A stretch of DNA of 64,000 nucleotides from assembly GCF_016756595.1 (NCBI RefSeq), contig NZ_AP023257.1, positions 6,588,001 through 6,652,000 of the forward strand. The letters run 5' to 3'. The position numbers were made by a program, and so were the translations under genes. Shown piece after piece: positions 8,039-16,940 of the stretch (its first letter is position 1; each line of letters starts with the position of its first letter). The stretch comes from Mesorhizobium sp. L-2-11. GTDB taxonomy: Bacteria; Pseudomonadota; Alphaproteobacteria; Rhizobiales; Rhizobiaceae. The notes beneath the pieces are model-generated. The model was not told the DNA's origin. It searched no databases and saw only the letters and a program-made list of their open reading frames with translations.

Positions 8039-9310
8039 TCAGTGTGCCGGCAAATGCACCGTGAAAGCTGCGCCGTTGCCGACCTCCGACTTGATCGACA
8101 GTCTGGCGTTGTGACGCGTCAGGATATGCTTGACGATGGACAGGCCAAGGCCGGTGCCCTTCTGGGTCCGGCTGTTTTCGACATCGACGCGGTAGAAGCG
8201 TTCGGTGATGCGCGGGATGTGCTCCTCGGGAATGCCGGGGCCGAAGTCCCGGATGGTGACGTCGATGCCCGGTTCGGGGCCGTCGTCGCTGTGGGCAATC
8301 GTCACCACGACACGTCCACCCGCCTGTCCATATTTGCAGGCGTTTTCCAGCAGATTTTCGAAAACCTGGAAAAGTTCATCGCGATCCCCCGGCACATTGA
8401 GTGGTCCGTTCGCGAAATCCCGCTCGATGGCAACGCTGTTTTCCCGGGCAAGCGGACCCAGCGAATCGATGACGCTGTCGAGGGTCTGGCGAAGATCGAC
8501 CTCGGTTCCCGGCTTCAGATAGGGTTTCATCTCCAGCCGCGACAACGACAGCAGGTCATCGATCAGGCGCGCCATGCGGCCGGTCTGGTTGTGCATGATC
8601 TGCAGGAACTGCTCGCGCGCCACCGGATCGTTGCGGGCCGGGCCGCGCAGCGTCTCGATGAAACCGGAGATCGAGGCGAGCGGGGTGCGCAGTTCATGGC
8701 TGGCATTGGCGATGAAGTCTGCCCGCATCCGGTCGATGCGGCGCGCCTCGCTCTGGTCCTTGAAGACCAGCACATAGAGGTCGGTGCCGTGACCGACCGA
8801 AGACGCACTCACCCGATAGGCCCGTTCGACCGGCAGCTTTTCGGTATAGTCGACGACGTCCGAAGCGGCGGCACCCGACAGAATACTGTCCAGCAAGGCC
8901 TGCATCTCGGGCGCGCGGAATTTCAGCGCCAGCGACATGCCCGGTGCGATGCCGCCGAAGGCGGCGAAGGCGGCGGCGTTGGCATGGACGATCGTGGCGG
9001 TGCGATCGAAGATGATCAGCGGATCGGCAACGGCGGCCGCCAGATATTCTCCCGACAGCTGTTGCAGCCCGCCAGCCTCGATCGCCGCGGCATCCTCCGC
9101 GGACTGGCGCGCAACGCCGGCCGGCAACATCGCGGCGGCAAGCAGCAGCACTGCACATGCCAGCAGCACAACATAGAAGGACGTGTCTGCGAAAGCATAC
9201 ACCGTCAAGACCGCGACGATGCCGGCGGCCAACAGCCAGCGGCTATTCCACAACCGGGTGGCGACCGCTTGCGCCGTGCTTGGCTGTTCTGCGCCGCCCA
9301 TGTCAGCCAT
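8039..9310 (-). CDS. phoR: phosphate-regulon sensor histidine kinase PhoR
   Basis: 423 residues. Two N-terminal membrane helices (about residues 23-62) are followed by a PAS domain, the dimerisation/phosphoacceptor box FIANASHELRTPLASISGFI with its histidine, and the ATPase with NLLENACKYG (N box), RDFGPGIPEEHI (G1) and KGTGLGLSIVKH (G2). This order is typical of PhoR, and the neighbours phoU and ppk2 agree. I chose the ATG at 9310 because the open extension to 9397 overlaps a dispersed repeat; no strong ribosome site decides between 9310 and 9301. The cognate response regulator phoB is not in the window. Confidence 0.9.
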   Translation of the reverse strand: MADMGGAEQPSTAQAVATRLWNSRWLLAAGIVAVLTVYAFADTSFYVVLLACAVLLLAAAMLPAGVARQSAEDAAAIEAGGLQQLSGEYLAAAVADPLIIFDRTATIVHANAAAFAAFGGIAPGMSLALKFRAPEMQALLDSILSGAAASDVVDYTEKLPVERAYRVSASSVGHGTDLYVLVFKDQSEARRIDRMRADFIANASHELRTPLASISGFIETLRGPARNDPVAREQFLQIMHNQTGRMARLIDDLLSLSRLEMKPYLKPGTEVDLRQTLDSVIDSLGPLARENSVAIERDFANGPLNVPGDRDELFQVFENLLENACKYGQAGGRVVVTIAHSDDGPEPGIDVTIRDFGPGIPEEHIPRITERFYRVDVENSRTQKGTGLGLSIVKHILTRHNARLSIKSEVGNGAAFTVHLPAH

Positions 9311-9381
9311 TGTCAGCCATTCGCGCGCACTGTGCCTCCATCCCCGCCCGGCCGGGTCGACCTTCCGCTGACCGGCGCTAG

Positions 9382-9482
9382 AGCGCCGTGCGTCCAATTG
9401 GAAAAGGACGCTCTACTACTTCTAATCCGCTGCATCGTTCTTTCCGAAATCGATTCCGATTTTCGGGCCGATGCAGTAAGGC
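9382..9482. repeat. dispersed intergenic repeat, copy 2
   Basis: Same architecture as 1909-2020: AGAGCGCCGTGCGTCCAATT, then AGGACGCTCTAC and the hairpin core CGAAATCGATTCCGATTTTCG (about 9447-9467). It fills much of the divergent phoR/ppk2 intergenic region, leaving about 40 bp before ppk2. Confidence 0.7.
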
Positions 9483-9522
9483 TCCAATAGCATGTGTCCG
9501 GAAACTGGAAAGGTTCGTCTCG

Positions 9523-10431
9523 ATGAAAAACCCTAGGGAAAATGCCGCCGCGCCCGTTCCAGGTCCGCTCAAGATCCGCATCGACGGCAAGGAGCGCGAG
9601 TTCGACATCGAGGATCCCAAGCTTCCGGACTGGGTCGAAGACAACAAGCTGACCGCTGGCGGCTACCCCTACGACAAGAAAATGGATAGCGAGGAGTATG
9701 ACGAGACGCTCGAGCGGCTGCAGATCGAGCTGGCCAAGGCGCAGGCATGGCTGCAAGCGGCGGGCAAGCGGGTGATGTCGCTGTTCGAAGGACGCGATGC
9801 CGCCGGCAAGGGCGGCACGATCTTCGCGCTGCGCCAGTACATGAACCCCAGGACAGCGCGCAATGTGGCGCTGACCAAGCCTAGCCCAACCGAACTCGGG
9901 CAATGGTATTTCCAGCGCTATGTCGCGCACTTTCCGACATCGGGCGAGTTCGTCACCTTCGATCGCTCCTGGTACAATCGCGCCGGCGTCGAGCCGGTCA
10001 TGGGCTTCTGCACGCCGGAGCAGCATCAGAAATTCCTGGACGAGACGCCGTATTTCGAACGGATGATCTGCAACGAAGGCATCCATTTCTTCAAATTCTG
10101 GCTGAACATCGGTCGGGAAACACAGCTTGAGCGGTTTCACGATCGCCGCTGGAGTCCTTTGAAGAGCTGGAAATTCTCGCCCATCGACATTGCCGGCATC
10201 TCAAAATGGGACGATTACACCAGGGCGCGCGATCTCATGTTCGAACGCACGCATAAGGAATTCGCGCCCTGGATCATCGTACGGGCCAACGACAAGCGGC
10301 GCGCGCGACTTGCCGTCATCCGGCGCATCCTGTTGTCGCTCCCCTATGACGGCCGCGATCTCGACGCCATCGGCACGGAAGACAGGAAGATCATCGGGGA
10401 AGGGCCTTCGTTCCTGGGAATACAGGCCTGA
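9523..10431 (+). CDS. ppk2: polyphosphate kinase 2
   Basis: 302 residues from the ATG at 9523 (purine-rich GGAAAGG upstream). PPK2 enzymes transfer phosphate between polyphosphate and nucleotides, mostly making ADP or GDP into triphosphates. Motifs: [13 protein letters not shown] (Walker A), [21 protein letters not shown] in which [10 protein letters not shown] is the Walker B/lid region, and a single PPK2 domain of the length expected for class I. It is divergent from phoR, as in other rhizobia, which supports a role in phosphate storage. No PhoB-box-like CTGTCAT tandem is evident in the short upstream region. Confidence 0.95.
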   Translation: MKNPRENAAAPVPGPLKIRIDGKEREFDIEDPKLPDWVEDNKLTAGGYPYDKKMDSEEYDETLERLQIELAKAQAWLQAAGKRVMSLFEGRDAAGKGGTIFALRQYMNPRTARNVALTKPSPTELGQWYFQRYVAHFPTSGEFVTFDRSWYNRAGVEPVMGFCTPEQHQKFLDETPYFERMICNEGIHFFKFWLNIGRETQLERFHDRRWSPLKSWKFSPIDIAGISKWDDYTRARDLMFERTHKEFAPWIIVRANDKRRARLAVIRRILLSLPYDGRDLDAIGTEDRKIIGEGPSFLGIQA

Positions 10432-10502
10432 AGCGCCGCCGCGCGCCCCAAAGGACGCGCGGGACGATTCCGGATGATTCTGTCATCCTGCCGAACGACT
10501 TC

Positions 10503-11249
10503 TCATGCCGCCAGCCGGGCAATCCGCTGCAGCCGCCGCAGGGTGGTATCGTCCTGCAAAGCCTGCTGAAACAGCGAAATCTCCTGGTCGATGCGGTCGC
10601 AGAGCGCGCCTGTGTCGCCCTTGAGCAGGTCGCGCGTCTGCAACAGTGCGGCAACCGGCTTCTTGGCGAGTTGCCTGGCTCTGCCAAGTGCGGCTTCCTC
10701 GACATCGCCGACCACGATCTCCGTGACCAGGCCAAGCATCCGGGCGTCCGCGGCTCTGAGTGTGTCGCCCAGGCAGAAGAAGCGGAAAGCGCCGGCATAA
10801 CCGAGTTTCTGCGGCGCCAGGATGCTGGTCGCCGCGTCCGGCACCAGGCCGAAATCGACGAACGGCACCCGGAACGTGCTTTCGTCAGATGCGATCACCA
10901 TGTCGCAATGGAACAGGATGGTGCAGCCGACACCGACGGCGTCGCCGTCGACACAGGCAAGGACCGGCTTGGGAAACGTCGCCAACGTGCGGAACATGTC
11001 GGTGACGGCAGCGATCAACCGTTGATGCTTGTTGGCGTCGAGGAACTCGGAGAAATCGCCGCCGAGGCAGAAGCAGCCGGCGAGGCCGCGCAGCACCACG
11101 ACGCGCACATCGTCGTCGATTGCAGCTTCGTGGAAGATCCTGGCCAGGCTTTCATAGGCTCGCCCGTCCAGCACCGGCCGGCCGTCATCAGACGACACCG
11201 TGACGATCAACGTATGATTGCGGAACTCTCTTTGCGGGTGGATGTTCAT
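10503..11249 (-). CDS. crotonase-fold protein paired with AHL synthase
   Basis: 248 residues from ATG 11249, 15 bp after the luxI stop, so it is cotranscribed. The crotonase fold is clear: oxyanion-hole region AGCFCLGGDFSEF and GDAVGVGCTILFHCDMVIA. Compared with enoyl-CoA hydratases, both catalytic glutamates are changed (GGGCE becomes GVGCT; PEv becomes PFV). A PD pair in DFGLVPDAATS sits where enoyl-CoA isomerase-type enzymes place their acid. This suggests double-bond shuffling rather than hydration. With luxI next door, a role in shaping an unsaturated acyl side chain for the signal is plausible; that is inference. A similar gene pair has been discussed in Mesorhizobium quorum sensing. 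Confidence 0.85.
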   Translation of the reverse strand: MNIHPQREFRNHTLIVTVSSDDGRPVLDGRAYESLARIFHEAAIDDDVRVVVLRGLAGCFCLGGDFSEFLDANKHQRLIAAVTDMFRTLATFPKPVLACVDGDAVGVGCTILFHCDMVIASDESTFRVPFVDFGLVPDAATSILAPQKLGYAGAFRFFCLGDTLRAADARMLGLVTEIVVGDVEEAALGRARQLAKKPVAALLQTRDLLKGDTGALCDRIDQEISLFQQALQDDTTLRRLQRIARLAA

Positions 11250-11264
11250 GGCTTTCTCCAATTC

Positions 11265-11903
11265 TCACGAGGCTTGCCTCATTCCGAGCCTGTCGGGATA
11301 TCCCCTGGCCAGCACCGGCGCGAAATGACTGCGACGCGACCGCACCACCTCAAGCGTGTGCTCGTTGAAGGTGAGCAGTGTGGCGACGACCTGCTGGTTG
11401 CCATAGGTGCGCTGGTAGCCAAGCGGCTTCGCCAGGAAATGCAACTGCAGCGCCCGCAGGACCCACATCGGCTCGAACTCGATGATCACCTGGTTGACGT
11501 TCCGCTTCAGCCCCCACTCGACGAAGCCGGCAATTAGCTCGGTGCCGACCGTCGAGACGCCGCGCTTGCCGTCACGAAAGCCCGGCGCCACCGCATAGCG
11601 GGTCAGTTCCCAGACGTTCGGCCCGGATGGCGGCGTCCCTTCATAGAGGTCCGCCAGCACCTCGGTCAGAAGATGCGCACGCGTTGTCGGCAACATCCGC
11701 TGATAACCGGCGAGCTCGCCATTGCGGATGACGAGTTGATGCACCGCCTCGTCATGGTCGAACTGATCGATCTCAAGGCCATCGGGGCGCTGCAGGTCGG
11801 TCCACCCCATCTCCTCGACGAAAATCTTGTAGCGTAGGCGATGAACGGCCTCCCAAAGGTCGGGACGTTCCATAAGTTCCTGTGTGGTAAGGGAAAAAAG
11901 CAT
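11265..11903 (-). CDS. acyl-homoserine-lactone synthase (LuxI family)
   Basis: 212 residues. It makes the quorum-sensing signal from acyl-ACP and S-adenosylmethionine. All invariant LuxI residues are present: R24, F28 and W34 in RLRYKIFVEEMGW, D46 and D49 in EIDQFD, R69 in GYQRMLPT, and E99 and R102 in WELTRYAV. The luxR gene lies 97 bp upstream in the same direction, and a crotonase gene follows. A near-palindromic site at 11957-11970 is a candidate LuxR target. MrtI of Mesorhizobium tianshanense is a likely comparator. The acyl chain cannot be read from the sequence. Confidence 0.95.
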   Translation of the reverse strand: MLFSLTTQELMERPDLWEAVHRLRYKIFVEEMGWTDLQRPDGLEIDQFDHDEAVHQLVIRNGELAGYQRMLPTTRAHLLTEVLADLYEGTPPSGPNVWELTRYAVAPGFRDGKRGVSTVGTELIAGFVEWGLKRNVNQVIIEFEPMWVLRALQLHFLAKPLGYQRTYGNQQVVATLLTFNEHTLEVVRSRRSHFAPVLARGYPDRLGMRQAS

Positions 11904-11956
11904 CTGCCGTCTCCTAGGTTCAATAGGAAGATACGGCCGGGCTGTCCCGAGAAAAT

Positions 11957-11970
11957 TACGCGATCACGTA
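11957..11970. promoter_or_regulatory. candidate lux-type box upstream of luxI
   Basis: TACGCGATCACGTA is a 14-bp inverted repeat with 12 of 14 positions symmetric. It lies 54 bp upstream of the luxI ATG, a typical position for an operator of the neighbouring LuxR protein. Assignment is by position and symmetry only. Confidence 0.4.
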
Positions 11971-12000
11971 GGCAAGAATTTCTAGGCCGGCGCGGCAGAG

Positions 12001-12732
12001 CTAGCTAATATAGCCGCGCCTTATCGCTTCCGCGACCGCCTGCACCCGGTTGACGGCACCGAGTTTGCTTTTGGCGTTAAGAAGGTGTTTCTCTGATGTG
12101 TGCTCCGAAATGCCGAGAATCTGTGAAATCTCCCATTCGGACTTGCCGACGGCGGCCCATTGCATGCATTCGCGCTCACGCGGCGTCAGTTCGACGTGGT
12201 CGATGGTCTTGGCCGCCATCGTGTGGATCTGCATGGCGCGGCCAATCGCATAGGTCGCCACCAGCGACACCAGCCCAAAATCGGCGCCCGACAATTCGAC
12301 GGCCTCGCCGCCCAGCGACACCATGACGATCTGGCCATCGAGCGTGATCAGCGGGAAGGCCAATCCGTCGCGCAGCTTGAATTCGCCGGCGTCGCCCATC
12401 ACTTCGCCGCTGCTCTTGTCGATGCGAATGGCCTGAGACGCTTCCCGCCACTGGAACGGCGCCTGCAGCTGCTTCATGTGGCTGACAACCGGGTCATGGT
12501 CGACATAATTGCGCGCCACATAGCGCTCCAGCCATTCTCCCGGCCACTCGCAAAGCAGCACATGGTCCTTTTGCTGGCCACTTGGCGTGCCCGGTTGCGG
12601 AACCGTTCCGGCCATCAGTGCGGTCAGGCCGAACTCCGAGGTTATGCCAAGCAGCTTTTCGCAGACCGCGGCCGCCGTATCGGCGTGCTGCAGCTGATCG
12701 ATGAATTCCAATGTGCGATCGAAGTGGCCCAT
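12001..12732 (-). CDS. LuxR-family AHL-responsive regulator
   Basis: 243 residues. The autoinducer-binding domain carries the TraR/LuxR signature residues at a constant offset of ten from TraR: W67, Y71, D80 and W95 in EWPGEWLERYVARNYVDHD and FQWREA. The C-terminal GerE helix-turn-helix is HVELTPRERECMQWAAVGKS then WEISQILGISEHTSEKHL. It is the first gene of the luxR-luxI-crotonase run and diverges from a binding-protein gene across 257 bp. Keeping all ligand residues argues for a true AHL receptor rather than a solo LuxR with another ligand. Confidence 0.95.
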   Translation of the reverse strand: MGHFDRTLEFIDQLQHADTAAAVCEKLLGITSEFGLTALMAGTVPQPGTPSGQQKDHVLLCEWPGEWLERYVARNYVDHDPVVSHMKQLQAPFQWREASQAIRIDKSSGEVMGDAGEFKLRDGLAFPLITLDGQIVMVSLGGEAVELSGADFGLVSLVATYAIGRAMQIHTMAAKTIDHVELTPRERECMQWAAVGKSEWEISQILGISEHTSEKHLLNAKSKLGAVNRVQAVAEAIRRGYIS

Positions 12733-12989
12733 TGCAACATCTACCCCATGTTGCCTTCCCGTGTTGAGATCAATTGGCCCAGTGCTTCACCCGCACTTCG
12801 CCCTCGACCCCGGATTGCAAACCTGCTCCTCAGTTTGCGGCGTTGCGGCTACCCTCCAGCCGACGCCACACATGTTTGCAAGCTCGCTGAAGCATAGCCC
12901 TAAATCGGCGTGATGAAATCAAAAACCGTTGTGCCTGTGGCATTTTCGTACCAAAAGCCACATTGGACAGGACAGGGCGGAGCTCGATC

Positions 12990-13838
12990 GTGGCAATTCG
13001 GTGGATGACCATCGTCTTGATGCTGGCAATGACAGGGGCACAGTGGCTCACCACTGCACGCGCCGCGGAGCCACAAGTGCCGGTGCTGTGGGATGCCAAG
13101 GAGCGGCTGCCGAAGCCTGACCTGTCCGCGCTGCCGCGTCTGAGATTCCTGACCACCACCGATTTCCCGCCGTTCAATTTCCTCGACGGGGCGGGCCGCC
13201 TGTCCGGCTTCCATGTCGATCTGGCGCGCGCGATCTGCGCCGAACTCGACATCGCCGAAAAATGCCAGATCCAGGCGCTGCCTTGGGCCGAGCTCGAAGC
13301 GGCACTGAAGAAGGGCGAAGGCGAAGCGATCATTGCCGGCATTGCCGCCACGCCGGAGTCGCGGTCGAAATATGCCTTCTCGCGTTCCTACCTGCAGTTT
13401 CCGGCGCGCTTCATCATGCCGAAGGCAAAGGCGCTCACGGAGCCGATCTTCGACAGACTGCGCGGCAAGCGCGTCGGCGTGACCGCAGGCTCCGCGCATG
13501 AGCGGATGCTGCGCGACTATTTCGGCACCGTCCAGGTCGTTCCCTTCGCGCAGTTGGAAGAGCTTTACGATGGTCTCAAGACCGGCAAAGTCGACGCCGG
13601 CTTCGGCGACGGCATGCGCTTCGCCTTCTGGCTGGGCAGTTCGAATGCCGCAGCCTGCTGCCGCTTCGCCGGCGGTCCCTATCTGGCGCCCGAATATCTG
13701 GGGTCGGGCATGGCCATCGCCACCCGGGCCGAGGATCCAGCGCTGGCCGCAGCGTTCGACTACGCACTACAGCAGATTTCGGTGAAGGGCACCTTTGCCG
13801 AATTCTACCTGCGCTATTTCCCGGTCAGCTTTTTCTGA
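12990..13838 (+). CDS. periplasmic substrate-binding protein, family 3 (amino-acid type)
   Basis: 282 residues from a GTG at 12990, chosen because GGAG lies about eight bases upstream and an N-terminal signal peptide (MTIVLMLAMTGAQWLTTARA) follows. The SBP_bac_3 fold is clear: LRFLTTTDFPPFNFLDGAG, GFHVDLARAICAEL, AIIAGIAATPESRSKYAFS, GKRVGVTAGSAHERML and KVDAGFGDG. No permease or ATPase genes accompany it, so it is an orphan binding protein or a sensor-type one. Two adjacent cysteines (AACCRFAG) are unusual. A hairpin with a T-run follows the stop. Confidence 0.85.
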   Translation: MAIRWMTIVLMLAMTGAQWLTTARAAEPQVPVLWDAKERLPKPDLSALPRLRFLTTTDFPPFNFLDGAGRLSGFHVDLARAICAELDIAEKCQIQALPWAELEAALKKGEGEAIIAGIAATPESRSKYAFSRSYLQFPARFIMPKAKALTEPIFDRLRGKRVGVTAGSAHERMLRDYFGTVQVVPFAQLEELYDGLKTGKVDAGFGDGMRFAFWLGSSNAAACCRFAGGPYLAPEYLGSGMAIATRAEDPALAAAFDYALQQISVKGTFAEFYLRYFPVSFF

Positions 13839-13858
13839 CCCGGCCGGTCGGTTTTTTT
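13837..13858 (+). terminator. putative intrinsic terminator after the binding-protein gene
   Basis: GACCCGGCCGGTC followed directly by GGTTTTTTT. The stem is short but GC-rich, and the T-run is seven long. It begins at the stop codon. Confidence 0.5.
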
Positions 13859-13878
13859 CTGATCCCTTGGGGTCTGGA

Positions 13879-14289
13879 TCAAGTCAGCGTGCGCAGGCGG
13901 GCCTTGGCAGCCCGGGCGATGGCGGCGACGGTGAGCGTGTCGAGATCGAGCTGGCGACGGATAAGCTGCAGCACCCTCACCTCCTCCAGGCGCATTTCGA
14001 GGTCGACGGCCGCAACCTCGAAGGCTGCGGCATAAGCGGTGTCGAGCAGGCGCTCGGGCAGTGCTTCGGCGACGTGCGCCAAAACGCCTTCCAACCCGTC
14101 CTTTTCGTGCAGCAACTTCTGGCAGTCCTGGGCGACGCCGACCAGGCGGTCGTGGTCGAAATCCTCGAACACCGGCCACGAGCGAACGACGTCGCCAATC
14201 CGTGCCAATTCGACATTGGTCATGTCGCGATCGGACGCGGAGGTGATGACCATCAGATGGATCAGGGCTTCATGCGGCGGCAATGGCAT
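13879..14289 (-). CDS. TerB-like tellurite-resistance family protein
   Basis: 136 residues, all helical, the size of a stand-alone TerB domain. Family-like features are HEALIHLMVITSASDRDMTN at the start, acidic residues spaced along predicted helices, DRLVGVAQDCQKLL and the LLDTAYAAAFEVAAVDLEM region. TerB domains are metal-binding helical proteins; a single domain without terC/D/E neighbours does not show tellurite resistance. It lies convergent with the binding-protein gene and divergent from lysK. Function beyond the family is not clear. Confidence 0.75.
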   Translation of the reverse strand: MPLPPHEALIHLMVITSASDRDMTNVELARIGDVVRSWPVFEDFDHDRLVGVAQDCQKLLHEKDGLEGVLAHVAEALPERLLDTAYAAAFEVAAVDLEMRLEEVRVLQLIRRQLDLDTLTVAAIARAAKARLRTLT

Positions 14290-14456
14290 TTAAATACTCC
14301 TCAAACGGGCTCCGAAGTTAGGAACGCGGCACCGACGTCGCAAGGAAAAAGCGCCGCGATCGTTGACGCCCACGGCAGGCGCGCCTAGAGACCGGTTGAA
14401 AAAATCATCCGGCCCCTTTTGCGGCGATGCCGGCGAATAAGTTGGAAAACAGTGAC

Positions 14457-16106
14457 ATGGCGGGATCAAACATCGTCGATCTCAATCCCGAGGTGCTTGC
14501 GGCAGCGGCTGAAAGCAAGGCGTGGCCATTCGAGGAAGCCAGGAAGATCGTCGAGCGCTACAAAGGCACTGACTTTCCCGAAACCGTACTGTTTGAGACC
14601 GGCTACGGTCCGTCGGGGCTGCCGCACATCGGTACTTTCGGCGAGGTCGCACGCACCTCGATGGTGCGCCACGCCTTCCGCGTGCTCACCGGCGATACGG
14701 TCAAAACCAAGATCTTGTGCTTTTCCGACGACATGGACGGCATGCGCAAGATCCCGGACAACGTCCCCGATCGCGCCGCACTCGAGCCGCACCTGCACAA
14801 GCCGCTCTCGTCCGTCCCCAATCCTTTCGGCGGCGACTATGCAAGCTTCGCAGACCACAACAACGCAATGCTTTGCCGCTTTCTGGACACGTTCGGCTTC
14901 GATTACGAGTTCGCCAGCGCAACGGAATATTATAAGGCTGGCCATTTTGACGAAACCCTGTTGCGCGCCGCCGAGCGTTTCGACGAGATCATGGCGGTGA
15001 TGCTGCCGACGCTCGGCGGCGAGCGTCAGGCGACCTACAGTCCGTTCCTGCCGATTTCCCCCAAAAGCGGCCGAGTGCTTTACGTCCCCATGAAGCATGT
15101 CGACGCCAAGGCCGGCACTATCACCTTCGACGATGACGGCACCGAAACCACGCTGCCGATAACCGGCGGCAGGGTGAAGCTGCAGTGGAAGCCGGATTTC
15201 GGCATGCGCTGGGCGGCGCTCGGCGTCGATTTCGAAATGTTCGGCAAAGACCACCAGACGAATGCGGTGATCTACGACCGTATCTGCAATATCCTGGGCG
15301 GGCGGGCGCCCGAGCATTTCGTCTATGAGCTGTTCCTCGACGAGAACGGTCAGAAGATTTCGAAGTCCAAGGGCAACGGACTGACCATAGACGAGTGGCT
15401 GACCTACGCGCCGACCGAAAGCCTCGAGCTCTACATGTACCAGCGGCCGCGGCAGGCCAAGAAACTCTATTTCGACGTCATTCCGAAGGCGGTGGACGAG
15501 TATTACGCCTTTCTGTCCGCCTATCGCCGGCAGGAGTGGAAGGAGCGGCTGGGAAATCCCGTCTGGCACATGCATGATGGTAACCCGCCTGTCGTCGACC
15601 TGCCGGTGTCGTTCGCGCTGCTCCTCAACCTGGTCAGCGCCTCGAATGCCCAGAACAAGGACGTGCTGTGGGGGTTCATTTTGCGCCACACGTCAGGCGT
15701 GACGCCGAAGACCCATCCCGAACTCGACCGGTTGGCCGAATATGCAATCCGCTATTTCGACGATTTCGTGAAGCCGGCCAAGGTGTACCGGGCCGCCGAT
15801 GCGGTCGAGCGCGAGGCGCTGACGAAACTGTCCGAAGCGCTCGCCGCATTGCCGCCAGATGCCGATGGCGAGGCGATCCAGAATGCCGCGCTCAACGTCG
15901 CGCGCAAGATCGAACGCTATCAAGACCATTCGAAGCAGAGCCCGGAAGGCGGGCCGGGCGTCTCCGTCGCCTTCTTCCAGATGATCTACCAGGTGCTGAT
16001 CGGACAGGAGCGCGGCCCGCGCTTCGGTTCCTTCGCCGCGCTCTACGGCATAGCAGAAACCCGCGCGCTCATTCAGAAGGCGCTGGCCGGCCAGCTGGCG
16101 GCGTAG
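14457..16106 (+). CDS. lysK: lysyl-tRNA synthetase, class I
   Basis: 549 residues from ATG 14457. It charges tRNA-Lys. Class I motifs are unmistakable: [12 protein letters not shown] (HIGH equivalent) at about residue 50 and [16 protein letters not shown] (KMSKS) at about residue 300. Most bacteria use the unrelated class II enzyme; alphaproteobacteria commonly carry this archaeal-type one. An in-frame ATG at 14427 would add ten residues, but the spacing GGAA-ATG favours 14457. The last 38 bases overlap the convergent SNase-like gene. Confidence 0.95.
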   Translation: MAGSNIVDLNPEVLAAAAESKAWPFEEARKIVERYKGTDFPETVLFETGYGPSGLPHIGTFGEVARTSMVRHAFRVLTGDTVKTKILCFSDDMDGMRKIPDNVPDRAALEPHLHKPLSSVPNPFGGDYASFADHNNAMLCRFLDTFGFDYEFASATEYYKAGHFDETLLRAAERFDEIMAVMLPTLGGERQATYSPFLPISPKSGRVLYVPMKHVDAKAGTITFDDDGTETTLPITGGRVKLQWKPDFGMRWAALGVDFEMFGKDHQTNAVIYDRICNILGGRAPEHFVYELFLDENGQKISKSKGNGLTIDEWLTYAPTESLELYMYQRPRQAKKLYFDVIPKAVDEYYAFLSAYRRQEWKERLGNPVWHMHDGNPPVVDLPVSFALLLNLVSASNAQNKDVLWGFILRHTSGVTPKTHPELDRLAEYAIRYFDDFVKPAKVYRAADAVEREALTKLSEALAALPPDADGEAIQNAALNVARKIERYQDHSKQSPEGGPGVSVAFFQMIYQVLIGQERGPRFGSFAALYGIAETRALIQKALAGQLAA

Positions 16107-16932
16107 CCGACGAATCGGTTGGCGGCGTAGCCGCCGCCGACGGATCGAGAATCGGCTGCGTCGGCTGCGTCGGGGCCGCAAAAGGGGCTGGTGCCGGAGG
16201 CAGGCCGGAGAGACTGGGCGCCGGCCCGAAAATGCCCTTCCTCGCCATACGGGCCTTGTCGCCGGCCTCGACATAAGGGCCACCCTTGGCGGCGCGCGCC
16301 CAGCCGTTTTCGATCAACCACTGGCCGACATCCTGGTTGCCGACGCGGCATTCGGCGGTGATCAGGTCGCGGCCGCCCTCGGGTGGCACCGTGCAGACCA
16401 CCGCCCGACCGCGCAGGAAGGCACGGAACGCCGTTCGCGCCCGGGCGCCACACGTCCAGGACTTGCCGCCGTCGGTGCAATTTTCGTCCTGCCTGACGAT
16501 GTCGACGCCGGAAATCGCGACGGAGTAGCCCTTGGCCTCGATCACGCCGGCGGCCGATGCAACCGGCTGGAACAGTTTTGTCCCGTTCCAGTCGTCGGGC
16601 ATTTTCGTTTTGGGCGGCTTGGGCGGCCCGGCCAGCGCCAACTCACTCAGCGGCGCGCGCGGCTCGACCCGTTCAAGCTCTTCGGGCTGAAGCTGCGGCG
16701 GCGCGACGACTTTGGGATCGATGGCTCTGGAATGTGCCTCCGGTTGCTTCGCCGCCTTGGGGCGCGGATTTGCTGATGGCGCAGGCGCTTGGGATTGCAC
16801 CGCGATGCCGGCCTGCGCCCGAGCCGCGACGCGCCGATTTTCGTCCTGCAGCACGGCGCGGCCACCGGCGGCAATCGCAGCCCCCATTACCAGGATCGTC
16901 AACACCGCAGCGGCTGCATGAAGCGGGCGCAC
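16069..16932 (-). CDS. SNase-like (thermonuclease-family) membrane-anchored protein
   Basis: 287 residues from a GTG at 16932, eight bases after the stop of the upstream repressor and preceded by AGGG. A membrane anchor ([17 protein letters not shown]) is followed by a proline/alanine-rich linker and an OB-fold SNase domain (about 125-245): [52 protein letters not shown] and [10 protein letters not shown]. The canonical RLxGIDAPE segment is altered, so nuclease activity is doubtful. The tail is Pro/Thr-rich and overlaps the end of lysK by 38 bp. The open frame further upstream lies within the repressor gene and is not used. Confidence 0.8.
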   Translation of the reverse strand: MRPLHAAAAVLTILVMGAAIAAGGRAVLQDENRRVAARAQAGIAVQSQAPAPSANPRPKAAKQPEAHSRAIDPKVVAPPQLQPEELERVEPRAPLSELALAGPPKPPKTKMPDDWNGTKLFQPVASAAGVIEAKGYSVAISGVDIVRQDENCTDGGKSWTCGARARTAFRAFLRGRAVVCTVPPEGGRDLITAECRVGNQDVGQWLIENGWARAAKGGPYVEAGDKARMARKGIFGPAPSLSGLPPAPAPFAAPTQPTQPILDPSAAATPPTDSSATPPAGRPAPSE

Positions 16933-16940
16933 CGGCGGCC

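Noticed and set aside
8042..9490. 482-codon plus-strand frame over phoR
   Set aside because: Antisense shadow of a histidine kinase with all H, N and G boxes intact.
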